Source: Acidobacteriota bacterium (GTDB lineage Bacteria; Acidobacteriota; Vicinamibacteria; Vicinamibacterales; UBA2999). Taken from it: 64,000 nucleotides of DNA. The DNA lies in the NCBI GenBank assembly GCA_947465645.1, contig CANIBQ010000015.1, forward strand, positions 1-64,000, in the 5' to 3' direction. The notes under the pieces were generated by a model. It saw only the letters and a program-made list of their open reading frames with translations. It ran no database searches and was not told where the DNA came from. A program made the position numbers and the translations under genes. Below, one piece after another: positions 40,649-49,295 of the stretch; positions within the stretch are counted from its first letter, which is position 1, and each line of letters starts with the position of its first letter.

Positions 40649-42103
40649 ATGAGATTCGACCCGCAGTACATCAATCACGTCCTCAACGAGAACTTCGAGG
40701 ACGCGAAGGTGCTGTTCCTCACGCCGCTCATGGCGATCCACTATGCGCACCTGGTGATGCTGGCCCACCGCGGCATCGTCAGCGCGTCAGAGGCGAAGAC
40801 GCTTCGTGACGGCCTCGACTCGGTCTCGGTCAGCGACATCCGCACCACGCCCTACGACGACGCCTGCGAGGACCTGTTCTTCCTTATCGAGCGCCTGCTG
40901 GTGAAGGCCTGCGGCGAGGACGTCGCCGGCCGCCTGCACACCGCGCGGAGCCGCAACGACATCGACATGACGATGTACCGGATGCGGCAGCGCGAGTTCA
41001 TCGTGGCGCTGACCGCGGCGACAGTGGACCTGCGGGTCGCGCTCATCGACCTGGCGAGGCGGCATCGGGAGACGCTGTTCGCGGCGCACACGCATACGCA
41101 GCCGGCACAGCCGACGACGATCGCGCACTACCTGCTTGGCGTCATCGAACAGCTCGAGCGCGACGCGACGAGGCTCCAGGCGGCGTATGTCTCGACCAAC
41201 CGCAACCCGCTCGGGTCGTGCGCGATCACCGGCACCGGCTTCCCGATCGATCGGCAGATGACGAGCGACCTGCTGGGATTCGACGGCCCGACCGGCAACA
41301 CCTACGGCAGCATCGCGACCGTTGACTACCTGCTCGAGAGCGTGTCGGCGACGGCGGTGACCCTTGCCGGCCTCGGGCGATTCGTCCAGGACCTGCTCCT
41401 CTGGTGCACGATGGAGTTCGGCTACCTGCGCCTCGCCGAAGGATTCGTGCAATCGAGCAGCATCATGCCGCAGAAGCGCAACCCGGTGGCGCTCGAGCAC
41501 GCGCGCGCGATCGGCAGCAAGGCGCTGGGTCAGGCCGGCGCCATCATCCTCAGCGTCCACAACACGCCCTTCGGCGACATCGTCGACACGGAAGACGACC
41601 TGCAGCCGCTCGTGGCGGCGATGTTCCGAGACGCCCTGCGCGCGGTGACGCTGGTCGGTGCCGCGATGACGACCGCGGAGCTCAACGTTGCGCGGCTCGA
41701 GTCGCGCGCGGCCGAAGGCGGCACGACGTTGACCGAGCTCGCCGACCATCTCGTGCGCCAGCACGGCATCCCGTTCACGCAGGCGCACGCGATTGCCGGC
41801 CGCCTGCTGAAGGCGCACCGCGAGCGCCCCGGCGCGCCACTCGGCGCGATGCTCGCCACGGTGTCGAGCGACCTGCTCGGCGTGCCGCTCGAATATACCG
41901 ACAAGGAGATCGCGGAGATCCTCAGCCCACGCCACTTCGTCAACGTGCGGACGACGCTCGGCGGGCCGGCGCCCGCAGAGACGACGCGCGCGCTGACGCA
42001 GTCCGATGCGGTGCTCGCGCGGGACCGGGCGTGGCTGGCGCGCATCGGCGACGCGTTGACCGCCGCCCACGCCCAGCTCGCCGCGCGGAGCCGCGCGCTG
42101 TGA
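40649..42103 (+). CDS. Argininosuccinate lyase-family enzyme
   Basis: The 484-residue protein belongs to the aspartase/fumarase superfamily. GRLHTARSRNDIDMTMYRMR and THTQPAQPTTIAHYLL (conserved Thr-His) are ArgH-like, and the signature loop SSSIMPQKRNPVALEH carries the catalytic Ser. The N-terminus (YINHVLNENFEDAKVLFLTP) differs from the usual WGGRF start of ArgH, and no other arginine genes are near. It could therefore be a lyase for another N-succinyl-type compound instead of a biosynthetic ArgH. It is followed by overlapping genes for a micropeptide and a symporter. Confidence 0.8.
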   Translation: MRFDPQYINHVLNENFEDAKVLFLTPLMAIHYAHLVMLAHRGIVSASEAKTLRDGLDSVSVSDIRTTPYDDACEDLFFLIERLLVKACGEDVAGRLHTARSRNDIDMTMYRMRQREFIVALTAATVDLRVALIDLARRHRETLFAAHTHTQPAQPTTIAHYLLGVIEQLERDATRLQAAYVSTNRNPLGSCAITGTGFPIDRQMTSDLLGFDGPTGNTYGSIATVDYLLESVSATAVTLAGLGRFVQDLLLWCTMEFGYLRLAEGFVQSSSIMPQKRNPVALEHARAIGSKALGQAGAIILSVHNTPFGDIVDTEDDLQPLVAAMFRDALRAVTLVGAAMTTAELNVARLESRAAEGGTTLTELADHLVRQHGIPFTQAHAIAGRLLKAHRERPGAPLGAMLATVSSDLLGVPLEYTDKEIAEILSPRHFVNVRTTLGGPAPAETTRALTQSDAVLARDRAWLARIGDALTAAHAQLAARSRAL

Positions 42104-42192
42104 GCGTCACGCGCGCCACCTACGTCCGCGTCGGGATCGTGTGGGCCGTCGTCCTCACGGCGCTCTACGCCTTCCAGCAGTACTTCAACTGA
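42100..42192 (+). CDS. 30-residue transmembrane peptide
   Basis: A GTG at 42100 overlaps the lyase stop (GTGA) and the stop overlaps the symporter ATG (TGATG). The peptide VSVTRATYVRVGIVWAVVLT ends ALYAFQQYFN and is one hydrophobic helix with a short basic start. Perfect double coupling makes it likely to be translated. By analogy with small subunits of sodium:solute symporters it may assist the transporter; this is inference. Confidence 0.6.
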   Translation: MSVTRATYVRVGIVWAVVLTALYAFQQYFN

Positions 42193-43883
42193 TGCACGCC
42201 GTCGACTGGGCGATCATCGCGGTCTATCTCACCTGGATGGTCTGGGACGGGTTGCGGCTGTCGAAGCGCACCCAGGAGCTCGAAGGGTTCTTCCTGGGCG
42301 GACGAAGCCTCCCGTGGTGGGCGGTCGGCCTGTCGGTGATGGCGACCCAGTTGAGCGCGATCACGATGATCGGCACGACGGGGCAGGGCTACATCGACGG
42401 CATGCGGTTCCTGCAGTTCTACTACGCGCTGCCGCTGGCGATGATCATCCTGTGCGTCACGCTGGTTCCGTTCTTCCACAACGCGAAGGTGTATACCGCG
42501 TACGAGTACCTCGAGCGCCGGTTCGACGCAAAGACCCGCGCATTCACCAGCTTTCTGTTCCTCCTCTCGCGCAGCATGTCGCTTGGCGTGGTCATATCTG
42601 CGCCAGCGGTCGTGCTGTCGGTGGTGCTCGGGATCAGCGTGACGAACACCGTGCTGCTCACGGCGGTGCCGACGATGATCTACACGATGTTCGGCGGCGT
42701 GCAGGCTGTGGCGTGGACCGACGTGAAGCAGATGGTGCTGATCGTCGCCGGCCTGGTGGCAGCCGTGGTCGTGCTCATCGTGGGATTGCCCGGCGACGTG
42801 GGCGTCTCCGAAGCGCTGCGGCTCGCGGGATCGACTGGACGCCTGCAGACGTTCGACTTCACATTCGACCTGACCAACCAGTACACCTTCTGGTCGGGGA
42901 CGATCGCGGCGCTGTTCCTGTTCTGCTCCTACTTCGGCACCGATCAGAGCCAGGTGCAGCGATATCTGTCCACGGCGTCGGTGGACGAAGCTCGTGCATC
43001 GCTGCTCATGAGCGCCTACTGGAAGATTCCGCTGCAGGCACTCGTGCTCCTGGTCGGGGTGCTGATGTTCGTGTTCTACGTGTTTACGCCCGGGCCGATG
43101 CTGTTCGACGGGCGGCACGATCGCGAGGTCCGTGAGGGTCCGCGCGCCGCCGAATACCAGACGCTCGAGCAGCGCTACCAGGCCGCGGCCGAGGCGCGGC
43201 GAGAGGCGGGCCTGGCTGTTGCTCACGCCGATGCCGCGGGCGACTCCACCGGACTCGCGGCCGCAGGGCAGCAGTTCAAGACGAGCGAGACCGAGGTCAG
43301 GGCCGTCCGCACCGAGGCGTTGGCCCTGGTGCGCGAGGCGACGGGAGACGCCACCTATAACGACGTCAACTACGTCTTCCCCACGTTCATCACGACGCGG
43401 ATGCCGATCGGGATCGTCGGTCTCCTGATCGCCGCGATCTTCGCCGCAGCCATGTCGACGATTGCTGGCGAGCTGTCGGCACTGTCAACCGCGTCGGTCA
43501 TCGATTTCTATCGCCGCTTCGTCCGCGCGGAAGCCGACGATCGGCACTTTGTCCGCGTCTCACGCCTCGCGACGGTGTTCTGGGGGGTGTTTGCGAGCGT
43601 CGTCGCGGTGTGGGCCGCGGAGCTCGGATCGCTGATCGAGGTCGTGAACCGGTTTGGATCCTTCTTTTACGGATCGATTCTCGGCGTCTTCATCCTCGCG
43701 ATCGCCTTCCCCCGCGCCACGGCGAACGGCGCGTTCCTCGGCCTGCTGGCTGGCATGGGATCGGTGGCCTGGGCCGCCACGTTCACGAAGGTCGCCTTCC
43801 TCTGGCACAACGTCGTCGGCGCGGTGGTCGTCGTGGTTGTCGGCCTCGCGGTCAGCGCGGTGCTTCCAAAACAGAAGGCATGA
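42192..43883 (+). CDS. Sodium:solute symporter (SSS family)
   Basis: The ATG at 42192 begins the protein (563 residues); the frame upstream belongs to antisense or overlapping sequence. About 13 helices are visible, with SLPWWAVGLSVMATQLSAIT in TM2 (substrate/Na+ site), LFLFCSYFGTDQSQVQRYLS and MPIGIVGLLIAAIFAAAMST (Na2 site Ser/Thr). Between about residues 310 and 395 there is a charged helical insert (YQTLEQRYQAAAEARREAG) outside the membrane, longer than in most SSS proteins. The substrate may be an amino acid or sugar; the coupled lyase and asparaginase favour an amino-acid derivative. Confidence 0.88.
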   Translation: MHAVDWAIIAVYLTWMVWDGLRLSKRTQELEGFFLGGRSLPWWAVGLSVMATQLSAITMIGTTGQGYIDGMRFLQFYYALPLAMIILCVTLVPFFHNAKVYTAYEYLERRFDAKTRAFTSFLFLLSRSMSLGVVISAPAVVLSVVLGISVTNTVLLTAVPTMIYTMFGGVQAVAWTDVKQMVLIVAGLVAAVVVLIVGLPGDVGVSEALRLAGSTGRLQTFDFTFDLTNQYTFWSGTIAALFLFCSYFGTDQSQVQRYLSTASVDEARASLLMSAYWKIPLQALVLLVGVLMFVFYVFTPGPMLFDGRHDREVREGPRAAEYQTLEQRYQAAAEARREAGLAVAHADAAGDSTGLAAAGQQFKTSETEVRAVRTEALALVREATGDATYNDVNYVFPTFITTRMPIGIVGLLIAAIFAAAMSTIAGELSALSTASVIDFYRRFVRAEADDRHFVRVSRLATVFWGVFASVVAVWAAELGSLIEVVNRFGSFFYGSILGVFILAIAFPRATANGAFLGLLAGMGSVAWAATFTKVAFLWHNVVGAVVVVVVGLAVSAVLPKQKA

Positions 43884-44365
43884 TCTGCATCTTCATCACC
43901 GGCGGCACGTTCGACAAGACCTACGACGAGATCCGCGGGCGGCTTTCGTTTGGCGACACGCATCTTCCCGAGATGCTGCGGCTGGGGCGCTCACGCGTGG
44001 ACGTGTCCATCCGCACGCTGCTGATGATCGACAGCCTGGAGATGACCGAGAACGATCGCGAGCTGATCGTCGGCCACTGCGCCCACTGCGATCACTCCCG
44101 GATCGTCGTCACCCACGGCACCGACACGATGGTGGAGACCGCCGCGGCAATCGCGAAGGGCGTGACCGGGAAGACGGTCGTCCTGACCGGCGCCATGATC
44201 CCGTATGCCTTCGGCAGCTCTGACGGATTGTTCAACCTCGGCAGCGCCCTGTCGTTCGCGCAGGTGCTGCCGCCCGGCGTCTACATCGCCATGAACGGCC
44301 AGCACTTTTCATGGGACCGAGTGAGGAAGAATCGCGATACCGGAGTGTTTGAAGCAGTTTCCTAG
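43880..44365 (+). CDS. Single-domain asparaginase-like amidohydrolase
   Basis: The ATG at 43880 overlaps the symporter stop (ATGA). The 161-residue protein has only the N-terminal asparaginase domain: FITGGTFDKTYDE with the first catalytic Thr, VVTHGTDTMVETA with the second Thr-Asp pair, and VVLTGAMIPYAFGSSDG with the region after the catalytic Lys. Full enzymes have about 330 residues. Short versions are found in several phyla and may be dimeric deamidases. Coupling to the symporter suggests hydrolysis of an imported amide. Confidence 0.83.
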   Translation: MICIFITGGTFDKTYDEIRGRLSFGDTHLPEMLRLGRSRVDVSIRTLLMIDSLEMTENDRELIVGHCAHCDHSRIVVTHGTDTMVETAAAIAKGVTGKTVVLTGAMIPYAFGSSDGLFNLGSALSFAQVLPPGVYIAMNGQHFSWDRVRKNRDTGVFEAVS

Positions 44366-44450
44366 TTGTCGGTTGCCAGTTGTCAGAAGGCCACGAGCTA
44401 GCTCGATCGGTTCTGACAACTGACAACTGACAACTGACAACTGACTTCCC
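44366..44450. repeat. CTGACAA tandem repeat with inverted partner, possible bidirectional terminator
   Basis: CTGACAA is repeated 4.7 times at 44413-44445. AGTTGTCAGAA (44378-44388) is the exact reverse complement of TTCTGACAACT (44411-44421), giving an 11-bp stem with a 22-base loop. It lies between two convergent genes, so it could terminate both transcripts. Confidence 0.6.
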
Positions 44451-44456
44451 GTCCTC

Positions 44457-45497
44457 CTACGTCGTCGCTCCGCCGCAGCTCGAGCCGGCGCCCGCCGTGC
44501 AGCCGAAGCAATGAGGACCCAGCGTGATCCGGCGCGCCGCGAGTGATTCAGGCGTGGCGTCGAAGATCGTCTGGGGCGACTCGGCCGCGGTGCCGAGGTC
44601 GATCATCTGGTTGAAATCGCAGTCGTAGAGCCGTCCGTCCCAGCCCACCGAGAGCGTGTCGCGGCACATCAATCCTTCCACCGTCGCCGGGTTGAACGCG
44701 GCAACAAGCCTGTCCATGTAGGCCTGCAGGTTTCCCGAGTCGAGCAGAAACTGCAGGAAGCGGCTGATCGGCATGTTCGTGATCGTGTAGAGCCGGTTGA
44801 ACGTGATGCCGTGACGCCGCTGCAGCTCGCGCTTCCAGTCGGCCTCGAGCGACCGCTGCGAACCGGGCAGAAATGCGCCGACGGGGTTTGTCACCAGGTT
44901 GAGCACGAGGCCGGATCCTTCGACACCGTAGCCAAGCGCGTTGAAATGTTGGAGCGCAGCGATTGAGTCCTCGAACACACCCTCGCCGCGCTGGGCATCG
45001 GTCTGCCGCGCCGCAAACGACGGCAGCGACGCGATGACCTCGACTTGGTGCTCGGCAAGAAACTCGGGAAGGTCGGCGTAGGCGGGCAAGCGTGTGATCG
45101 TGAGATTGCAGCGGTCGATGACGTGACGACCGGCCGCGCGCGCGCGGCGAACAATATCTCGGAACGCCGGATGCAGCTCCGGCGCGCCGCCGGTGATGTC
45201 GAGTGTCGGGATGTCGCTGGCCTCGAGGAATCGCAGGCACGCATCGACCACATCTAACGGCATCACCTCGGTACGATCGGGCCCCGCGTCCACGTGGCAG
45301 TGGTGACAGGCCTGATTGCACCGCTTGCCGAGGTTCATCTGCAGGATGCTCACAGCGGTCGTCGTGAGCGGGTCATGACCCGCCGCTGCCGCCGCGTCCT
45401 CGAATGTGCGCGCGAGCGGCAGCGAGGCGAGGGTCGTCCTCTGTATCGCGGCGGCCGCGAGCGGGCTGCGGGTATTCAGCAGCGTGGGAAGACTCAT
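44457..45497 (-). CDS. arsS: Radical SAM protein ArsS (arsenosugar biosynthesis)
   Basis: The ATG at 45497 overlaps the upstream stop (TAATG). The 346-residue protein has the radical SAM cluster CNQACHHCH (Cys60, Cys64, Cys67), the family string LDITGGAPELHPAFR, and the C-terminal HCFGCTAGAGSSCGG, a Cys-rich end typical of ArsS. ArsS transfers the 5'-deoxyadenosyl group to methylated arsenic in arsenosugar synthesis. No arsM is visible in the window, so the arsenic methylation step would be encoded elsewhere, or the substrate differs. Confidence 0.92.
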   Translation of the reverse strand: MSLPTLLNTRSPLAAAAIQRTTLASLPLARTFEDAAAAAGHDPLTTTAVSILQMNLGKRCNQACHHCHVDAGPDRTEVMPLDVVDACLRFLEASDIPTLDITGGAPELHPAFRDIVRRARAAGRHVIDRCNLTITRLPAYADLPEFLAEHQVEVIASLPSFAARQTDAQRGEGVFEDSIAALQHFNALGYGVEGSGLVLNLVTNPVGAFLPGSQRSLEADWKRELQRRHGITFNRLYTITNMPISRFLQFLLDSGNLQAYMDRLVAAFNPATVEGLMCRDTLSVGWDGRLYDCDFNQMIDLGTAAESPQTIFDATPESLAARRITLGPHCFGCTAGAGSSCGGATT

Positions 45498-45829
45498 TAC
45501 ATCGAGAGCTTGTCTACATGGTTCCGCATCTGCACGCCGTGCACCAGCGAGGCGCCGCCGCGAATCGCCGCGGCGACATGGACGGCTTCGGTCATCTGCT
45601 CCGGCGTGGATCCCTTTTCGAGACAGGCGGTGCTGTAGGCGTCGATGCAGTACGGGCACTGCACCGCATGCGCGACGCCCAGCGCGATCAGCGCCTTCTC
45701 GCGCTCGGTCAGCGCGCCTTCCTTGAAGACGGCGTTGTACCACTCGAGGAACTTCTTCCAGAGCTCCGGCGCCTCCTCTCCGATCTCCGCGAATCGGCCG
45801 AGGTCTTTCGGGTGGTAGTACGTGTCCAT
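45497..45829 (-). CDS. Arsenosugar biosynthesis-associated peroxidase-like (CMD family) protein
   Basis: The 110-residue AhpD-like carboxymuconolactone decarboxylase protein has DLGRFAEIGEEAPELWKKF, LTEREKALIALGVAHAVQCP and YCIDAYSTACLEKG, with the redox CPYC pair. This is the usual companion of ArsS. It could reduce or detoxify intermediates. Its ATG overlaps the DinB stop and its stop overlaps the arsS start, so the three are translated together. Confidence 0.9.
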   Translation of the reverse strand: MDTYYHPKDLGRFAEIGEEAPELWKKFLEWYNAVFKEGALTEREKALIALGVAHAVQCPYCIDAYSTACLEKGSTPEQMTEAVHVAAAIRGGASLVHGVQMRNHVDKLSM

Positions 45830-46329
45830 CAGGCGAACTCCGTGAAAAAGAGCAGGTCGTGCTCTCCGGGCGGCTCGTGTCCCGCGTTGCGCGCCGCCAG
45901 CGCCGCCTGCGCGAGGTGCCGGGTCTCGTGCAGCACGATGGTGGTGGCGAGCTTGCGGCGCGTCATCCGGAACGCGCCTGGAGCGGAGGCGATGGTGAAC
46001 GAGATCGTCTCGGCCGCCTGCTGATCGTCGAGGTCTGACACATAGCGGGAAAAATCCGCCCGCACCAGGTCGGCGTAATCGAAGAGCGCCTCCACGTCTC
46101 CCGCGGCAACGCCAGTTGTCTCCGGCGGCGTGGCGCCTTCCAGGCGAGCCAGGTGGCGCCGTTCGACGAGGAAGACGTGATCCAGCAGGCTGCCAAGCGT
46201 GGGAAAACGGCCGCCTGGCTGGAACGGGATCTGAAGCCTCGCCCGATCCGCCGCGATCCAGTCCCGCCACTTCGCGCGCTCGTGGTCGGAATACTCGATC
46301 AGCTCTTCGAGACGCAGGGTGGCGCTCAC
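45829..46329 (-). CDS. DinB family four-helix protein
   Basis: The 166-residue protein shows the DinB/YfiT metal-binding helix bundle: TLGSLLDHVFLVERRHLARL carries a His in helix 2 and TTIVLHETRHLAQAALAARN has the HETRH pair in helix 4. Many DinB proteins are thiol S-transferases that use bacillithiol or mycothiol. It overlaps the arsenosugar-associated gene downstream and the M16 gene upstream by a few bases. Because bacillithiol genes occur 10 kb away, a thiol-transfer role is plausible but unproven. Confidence 0.85.
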   Translation of the reverse strand: MSATLRLEELIEYSDHERAKWRDWIAADRARLQIPFQPGGRFPTLGSLLDHVFLVERRHLARLEGATPPETTGVAAGDVEALFDYADLVRADFSRYVSDLDDQQAAETISFTIASAPGAFRMTRRKLATTIVLHETRHLAQAALAARNAGHEPPGEHDLLFFTEFA

Positions 46330-47762
46330 GATCCGAGCGCCTCGTCAACCGTCATCACCCGGACCGGCATGAGATTCAACCCGCGGATGCCCGGCTCAAT
46401 CGCCTTGCGATCGCCGACGATGACCACGGCGAATCGTGTCGGTTGAATGTATTTCACGGCCATCTTCTGCGCGGCGTCGGCGGTGACCGCCTGGATGTTG
46501 GCGACATACCGTGCGAAGTAGTCATCCGGCAGCGTGTACACGATCATCTGCTCGGCGTTGCCCGCGAGGTCCCTGGTCGTTTCGAAGTCCGAGGGAAATC
46601 CCAGGGCGATGTAATTCCTGGCTTTCGCGAGCTCGTCGGCGGGAATCGGCTTCGTGATGGCGTTCAGCTCGTTGAAGAACTCGCTGACCGACTCGGCGGT
46701 CTTGTCGGTCTGCACGCCGGCGGCGGCGACGAACGGTCCGGCCGACAGGCGCATGTCGAAGGCGGAGCTGGCGCCGTAGGCATAGCCATGTTCCTCGCGC
46801 AGGTTCTGATTGAGGCGCGACGTGAACGACCCGCCGAGGACGGTGTTGAGCACCTGCAGCGGGAAGTAATCGGGATTGTTGCGAGGCACGCCAACCCAGC
46901 CGATGCGGATCTGCGACTGCTCGGCGCCGGGCTTGTCGACGATGTAGATCTGTCCGGCCGTGAGCTGCTGCGCGCCCGGAACCTCGACGCGCCTGACCGG
47001 AACCGTGGTCTTCCAGCCGCCGAACTGTTTCTCGAGCGCGGCGACCACGGCGTCCACCCTGACGTCGCCAACCACGACGAGCACAGCGTTTGACGGTTGG
47101 AAGAACGTGGCATGGAACGCCCTGAGATCCTGCGTGGAGAGGGTCTTCAGCGTCGATTCGGTGCCAGCCGCGCCGGTGCCGTAACGGTGAGTGTTGCCGA
47201 AGACGATTCGTGAGAATGCCCTCGCGGCGATCGACGGCGGATCGTCCCTCGCCTGGAGCAACGCAGTGAGGCGGTCCTGGCGAAGCCGGTTCAGCTCTTC
47301 TTCGGAGAACGTGGGGCGCAGCGCGACGTCGGCCATGATCGGCAGCGCGTCGTTCAGTCGCGCCACCGGAACGTTGAGCCGGACGGCGGAGGAGTCGAAC
47401 GAGCCCGTGGTGGTGAGGTCGGCGCCGAGAAACTCCACCGCGTCGGCGATCTCGAGCGCCGAGCGCGACCCGGCGCCTTCGTCGAGCATGGCGGCGGTGA
47501 GGCTGGCGGTGCCGAACTTGCCGGCCGGATCGTCGCCGCTGCCAGCCAGCACGACGAGATTGACCTGCGCGATCGGCACTTCGTGCGTTTCAATCACCCA
47601 GACAGGCAGGCCGTTGGAGAGCGCGCGCTTCTGAATGGGCGGAAGATTCAGCGGCGGCGGCGGGCCAAGCTGCGGCGGGCGGGTCCGATCGGGCGGCCCC
47701 TGCGCCAGCAGGGGAAGCAGGAACGAGGAACAGAGAACGGCGGAGAGAAGGATCCTCTTCAT
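46326..47762 (-). CDS. M16 family protein, catalytically inactive subunit
   Basis: The 478-residue exported protein (signal RILLSAVLCSSFLLPLLAQ) has two M16 domains (QVNLVVLAGSGDDPAGKFGT start; ADVALRPTFSEEELNRLRQD). At the place of the HxxEH zinc motif it has SLTAAMLDEGAG, so it cannot bind zinc. Active/inactive M16 pairs form heterodimers in the periplasm, and the active partner is encoded upstream with a 4-bp overlap. Its stop overlaps the DinB start. Confidence 0.9.
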   Translation of the reverse strand: MKRILLSAVLCSSFLLPLLAQGPPDRTRPPQLGPPPPLNLPPIQKRALSNGLPVWVIETHEVPIAQVNLVVLAGSGDDPAGKFGTASLTAAMLDEGAGSRSALEIADAVEFLGADLTTTGSFDSSAVRLNVPVARLNDALPIMADVALRPTFSEEELNRLRQDRLTALLQARDDPPSIAARAFSRIVFGNTHRYGTGAAGTESTLKTLSTQDLRAFHATFFQPSNAVLVVVGDVRVDAVVAALEKQFGGWKTTVPVRRVEVPGAQQLTAGQIYIVDKPGAEQSQIRIGWVGVPRNNPDYFPLQVLNTVLGGSFTSRLNQNLREEHGYAYGASSAFDMRLSAGPFVAAAGVQTDKTAESVSEFFNELNAITKPIPADELAKARNYIALGFPSDFETTRDLAGNAEQMIVYTLPDDYFARYVANIQAVTADAAQKMAVKYIQPTRFAVVIVGDRKAIEPGIRGLNLMPVRVMTVDEALGS

Positions 47763-49093
47763 GGCTGAGGCTCCGGCTCCACGACGAGCTCCACCCGGCG
47801 ACCGGCCGGCAGCCAGCCGACGACCGCGGCCTGCACATCGGACGGCGAAAGCGACGTGTACCGCGCCAGGTCCTCCGCGAAATAGTCAGGACCTCCGCCG
47901 GCCACGTAATACCCGTTCAACTGATCGGCCTTGCCGCCGAAGCTGCCGACCCGCTCCATGCGCCGGTAGAAGGCCGCCTCGGTCTGGTTGATCGCCCGCT
48001 CCAGCTCCCGCGCCGTCGGCGGCTCGCGCCGCAGCCGATCCAGTTCCTCGTCGATCGCCTTCTGGATATCGGCAATCGATTTTCCCGGCCTCGCCGTCGC
48101 GACGATCAGATACGAGCTGCCGAGCGCGCCGGACTGCTGGTAGGCCGAGACGTCCTGTGCCATCTGCATGTCGTACACGAGTCGTTTGTACAGGCGGGAA
48201 GTCTTGCCGCCGGCCAGGACCGACGCGGCCACGTCGAGCGCCGCGTCGCCAGGGGCATACGTGCGCGGCGTCAGCCATCCGAGGTAGAGCCGCGGCAGGC
48301 GCACGCGGTCCGTCAGCGTCTTGCGCTTCACGCCGGTCAGGTACGCGGGCGGCGGCGCGACCGGCTCGACGGCGTCGCCTCGCGGAATCTCGCCGAACCA
48401 CTTCTCGACCAGCGCGCGGACGCGATCGAAATCGATGTCGCCGGCGATCGACAGGCTGGCGTTGTTGGGCGCGTAGTACTTCTTGAAGAAGGCGACGACG
48501 TCTTCGTGGCTCGCCGCCGTCAGGTCTTCCATGTGTCCGATTGTCGGCCAGCGATATGGATGGTTCGCCGGCCACAGCATCTCGTCGAGCTCGAGCGATG
48601 CCATCCCGTACGGCCGGTTCTCGTAGCTTTGTCGCCGCTCGTTCTTGACGACGTCGCGCTGGCCGTTGACGCGCTCCGGCGTCATCGTGTCGAGGAGGTA
48701 TGCCATGCGATCGGACTCGAGAAAAAGCGCCAGATCGAGCGCGTTGGCAGGGACGTCGATGACGTAGTTGGTGCGGTCGCCATTGGTTGACCCGTTGTTG
48801 TTCGCGCCAGCGGCTTCGAGCAGCGTGTCGAACTCGCCTTCCTTCACGTTCTTCGAGCCCTCGAACATCAGGTGCTCGAAGAGATGCGCGAACCCCGTGC
48901 GGCCGGGGCGCTCGTTCGCCGAGCCGACGTGATACCAGAGGTTGACCGCGACGACCGGAACACTCCTGTCCTGGTGAAGGATGACGGTGAGGCCGTTCTC
49001 GAGCGTGAACAGCCGATAGGGCACCTCGAGTTGTTGCGCCCCGGCTGGCAACGAGGCGAGCAGAATGAGCAGCAGAGTGACACGGAACCTCAT
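47759..49093 (-). CDS. M16 family zinc peptidase, active subunit
   Basis: The 444-residue protein has a signal peptide (RVTLLLILLASLPAGAQQ) and the inverted zinc motif in GFAHLFEHLMFEGSKN (HLFEH) with the downstream Glu region NERRQSYENRPYG. It should cleave peptides in the periplasm together with the inactive partner. It is the first gene of a five-gene reverse-strand operon that ends with arsS. Confidence 0.93.
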   Translation of the reverse strand: MRFRVTLLLILLASLPAGAQQLEVPYRLFTLENGLTVILHQDRSVPVVAVNLWYHVGSANERPGRTGFAHLFEHLMFEGSKNVKEGEFDTLLEAAGANNNGSTNGDRTNYVIDVPANALDLALFLESDRMAYLLDTMTPERVNGQRDVVKNERRQSYENRPYGMASLELDEMLWPANHPYRWPTIGHMEDLTAASHEDVVAFFKKYYAPNNASLSIAGDIDFDRVRALVEKWFGEIPRGDAVEPVAPPPAYLTGVKRKTLTDRVRLPRLYLGWLTPRTYAPGDAALDVAASVLAGGKTSRLYKRLVYDMQMAQDVSAYQQSGALGSSYLIVATARPGKSIADIQKAIDEELDRLRREPPTARELERAINQTEAAFYRRMERVGSFGGKADQLNGYYVAGGGPDYFAEDLARYTSLSPSDVQAAVVGWLPAGRRVELVVEPEPQP

Positions 49094-49122
49094 GACGCGC
49101 TCCTCGGCTGAGTGTATCTCCT

Positions 49123-49142
49123 CGGAGGCCTAAAGGCCTCCG
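49123..49142. repeat. Perfect palindrome CGGAGGCC-TAAA-GGCCTCCG
   Basis: The 8-bp arms with a 4-base loop lie just upstream of the M16 operon. The right arm is followed by GGCTACCA, which occurs again after an imperfect copy (GCCTCGGCTACCA) 24 bp later. It resembles the other palindromic repeats in the window and may be a REP-like unit. Confidence 0.6.
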
Positions 49143-49295
49143 GCTACCAACCGCGAAAAGCCTCGGCTACCAGCGATTGGGGCGACCTGAACCGGTACAT
49201 GGGCACGCGCTTGCACCTTCGAGCCTGAACGACTCGGCACGCGCGCAAGTGAGCCGGGTTTACCCTGTTCTGCACCTTGCAGGGCAGGAGGAACG

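Noticed and set aside
38752..40674. 640-residue reverse ORF opposite the second M61 gene
   Set aside because: Antisense shadow; the forward gene has a signal peptide and a complete zinc site.
44413..44445. Tandem CTGACAA units as a CRISPR array
   Set aside because: The repeat unit is 7 bp without spacers; CRISPR needs repeats of 20-50 bp separated by unique spacers, and no cas genes are present.
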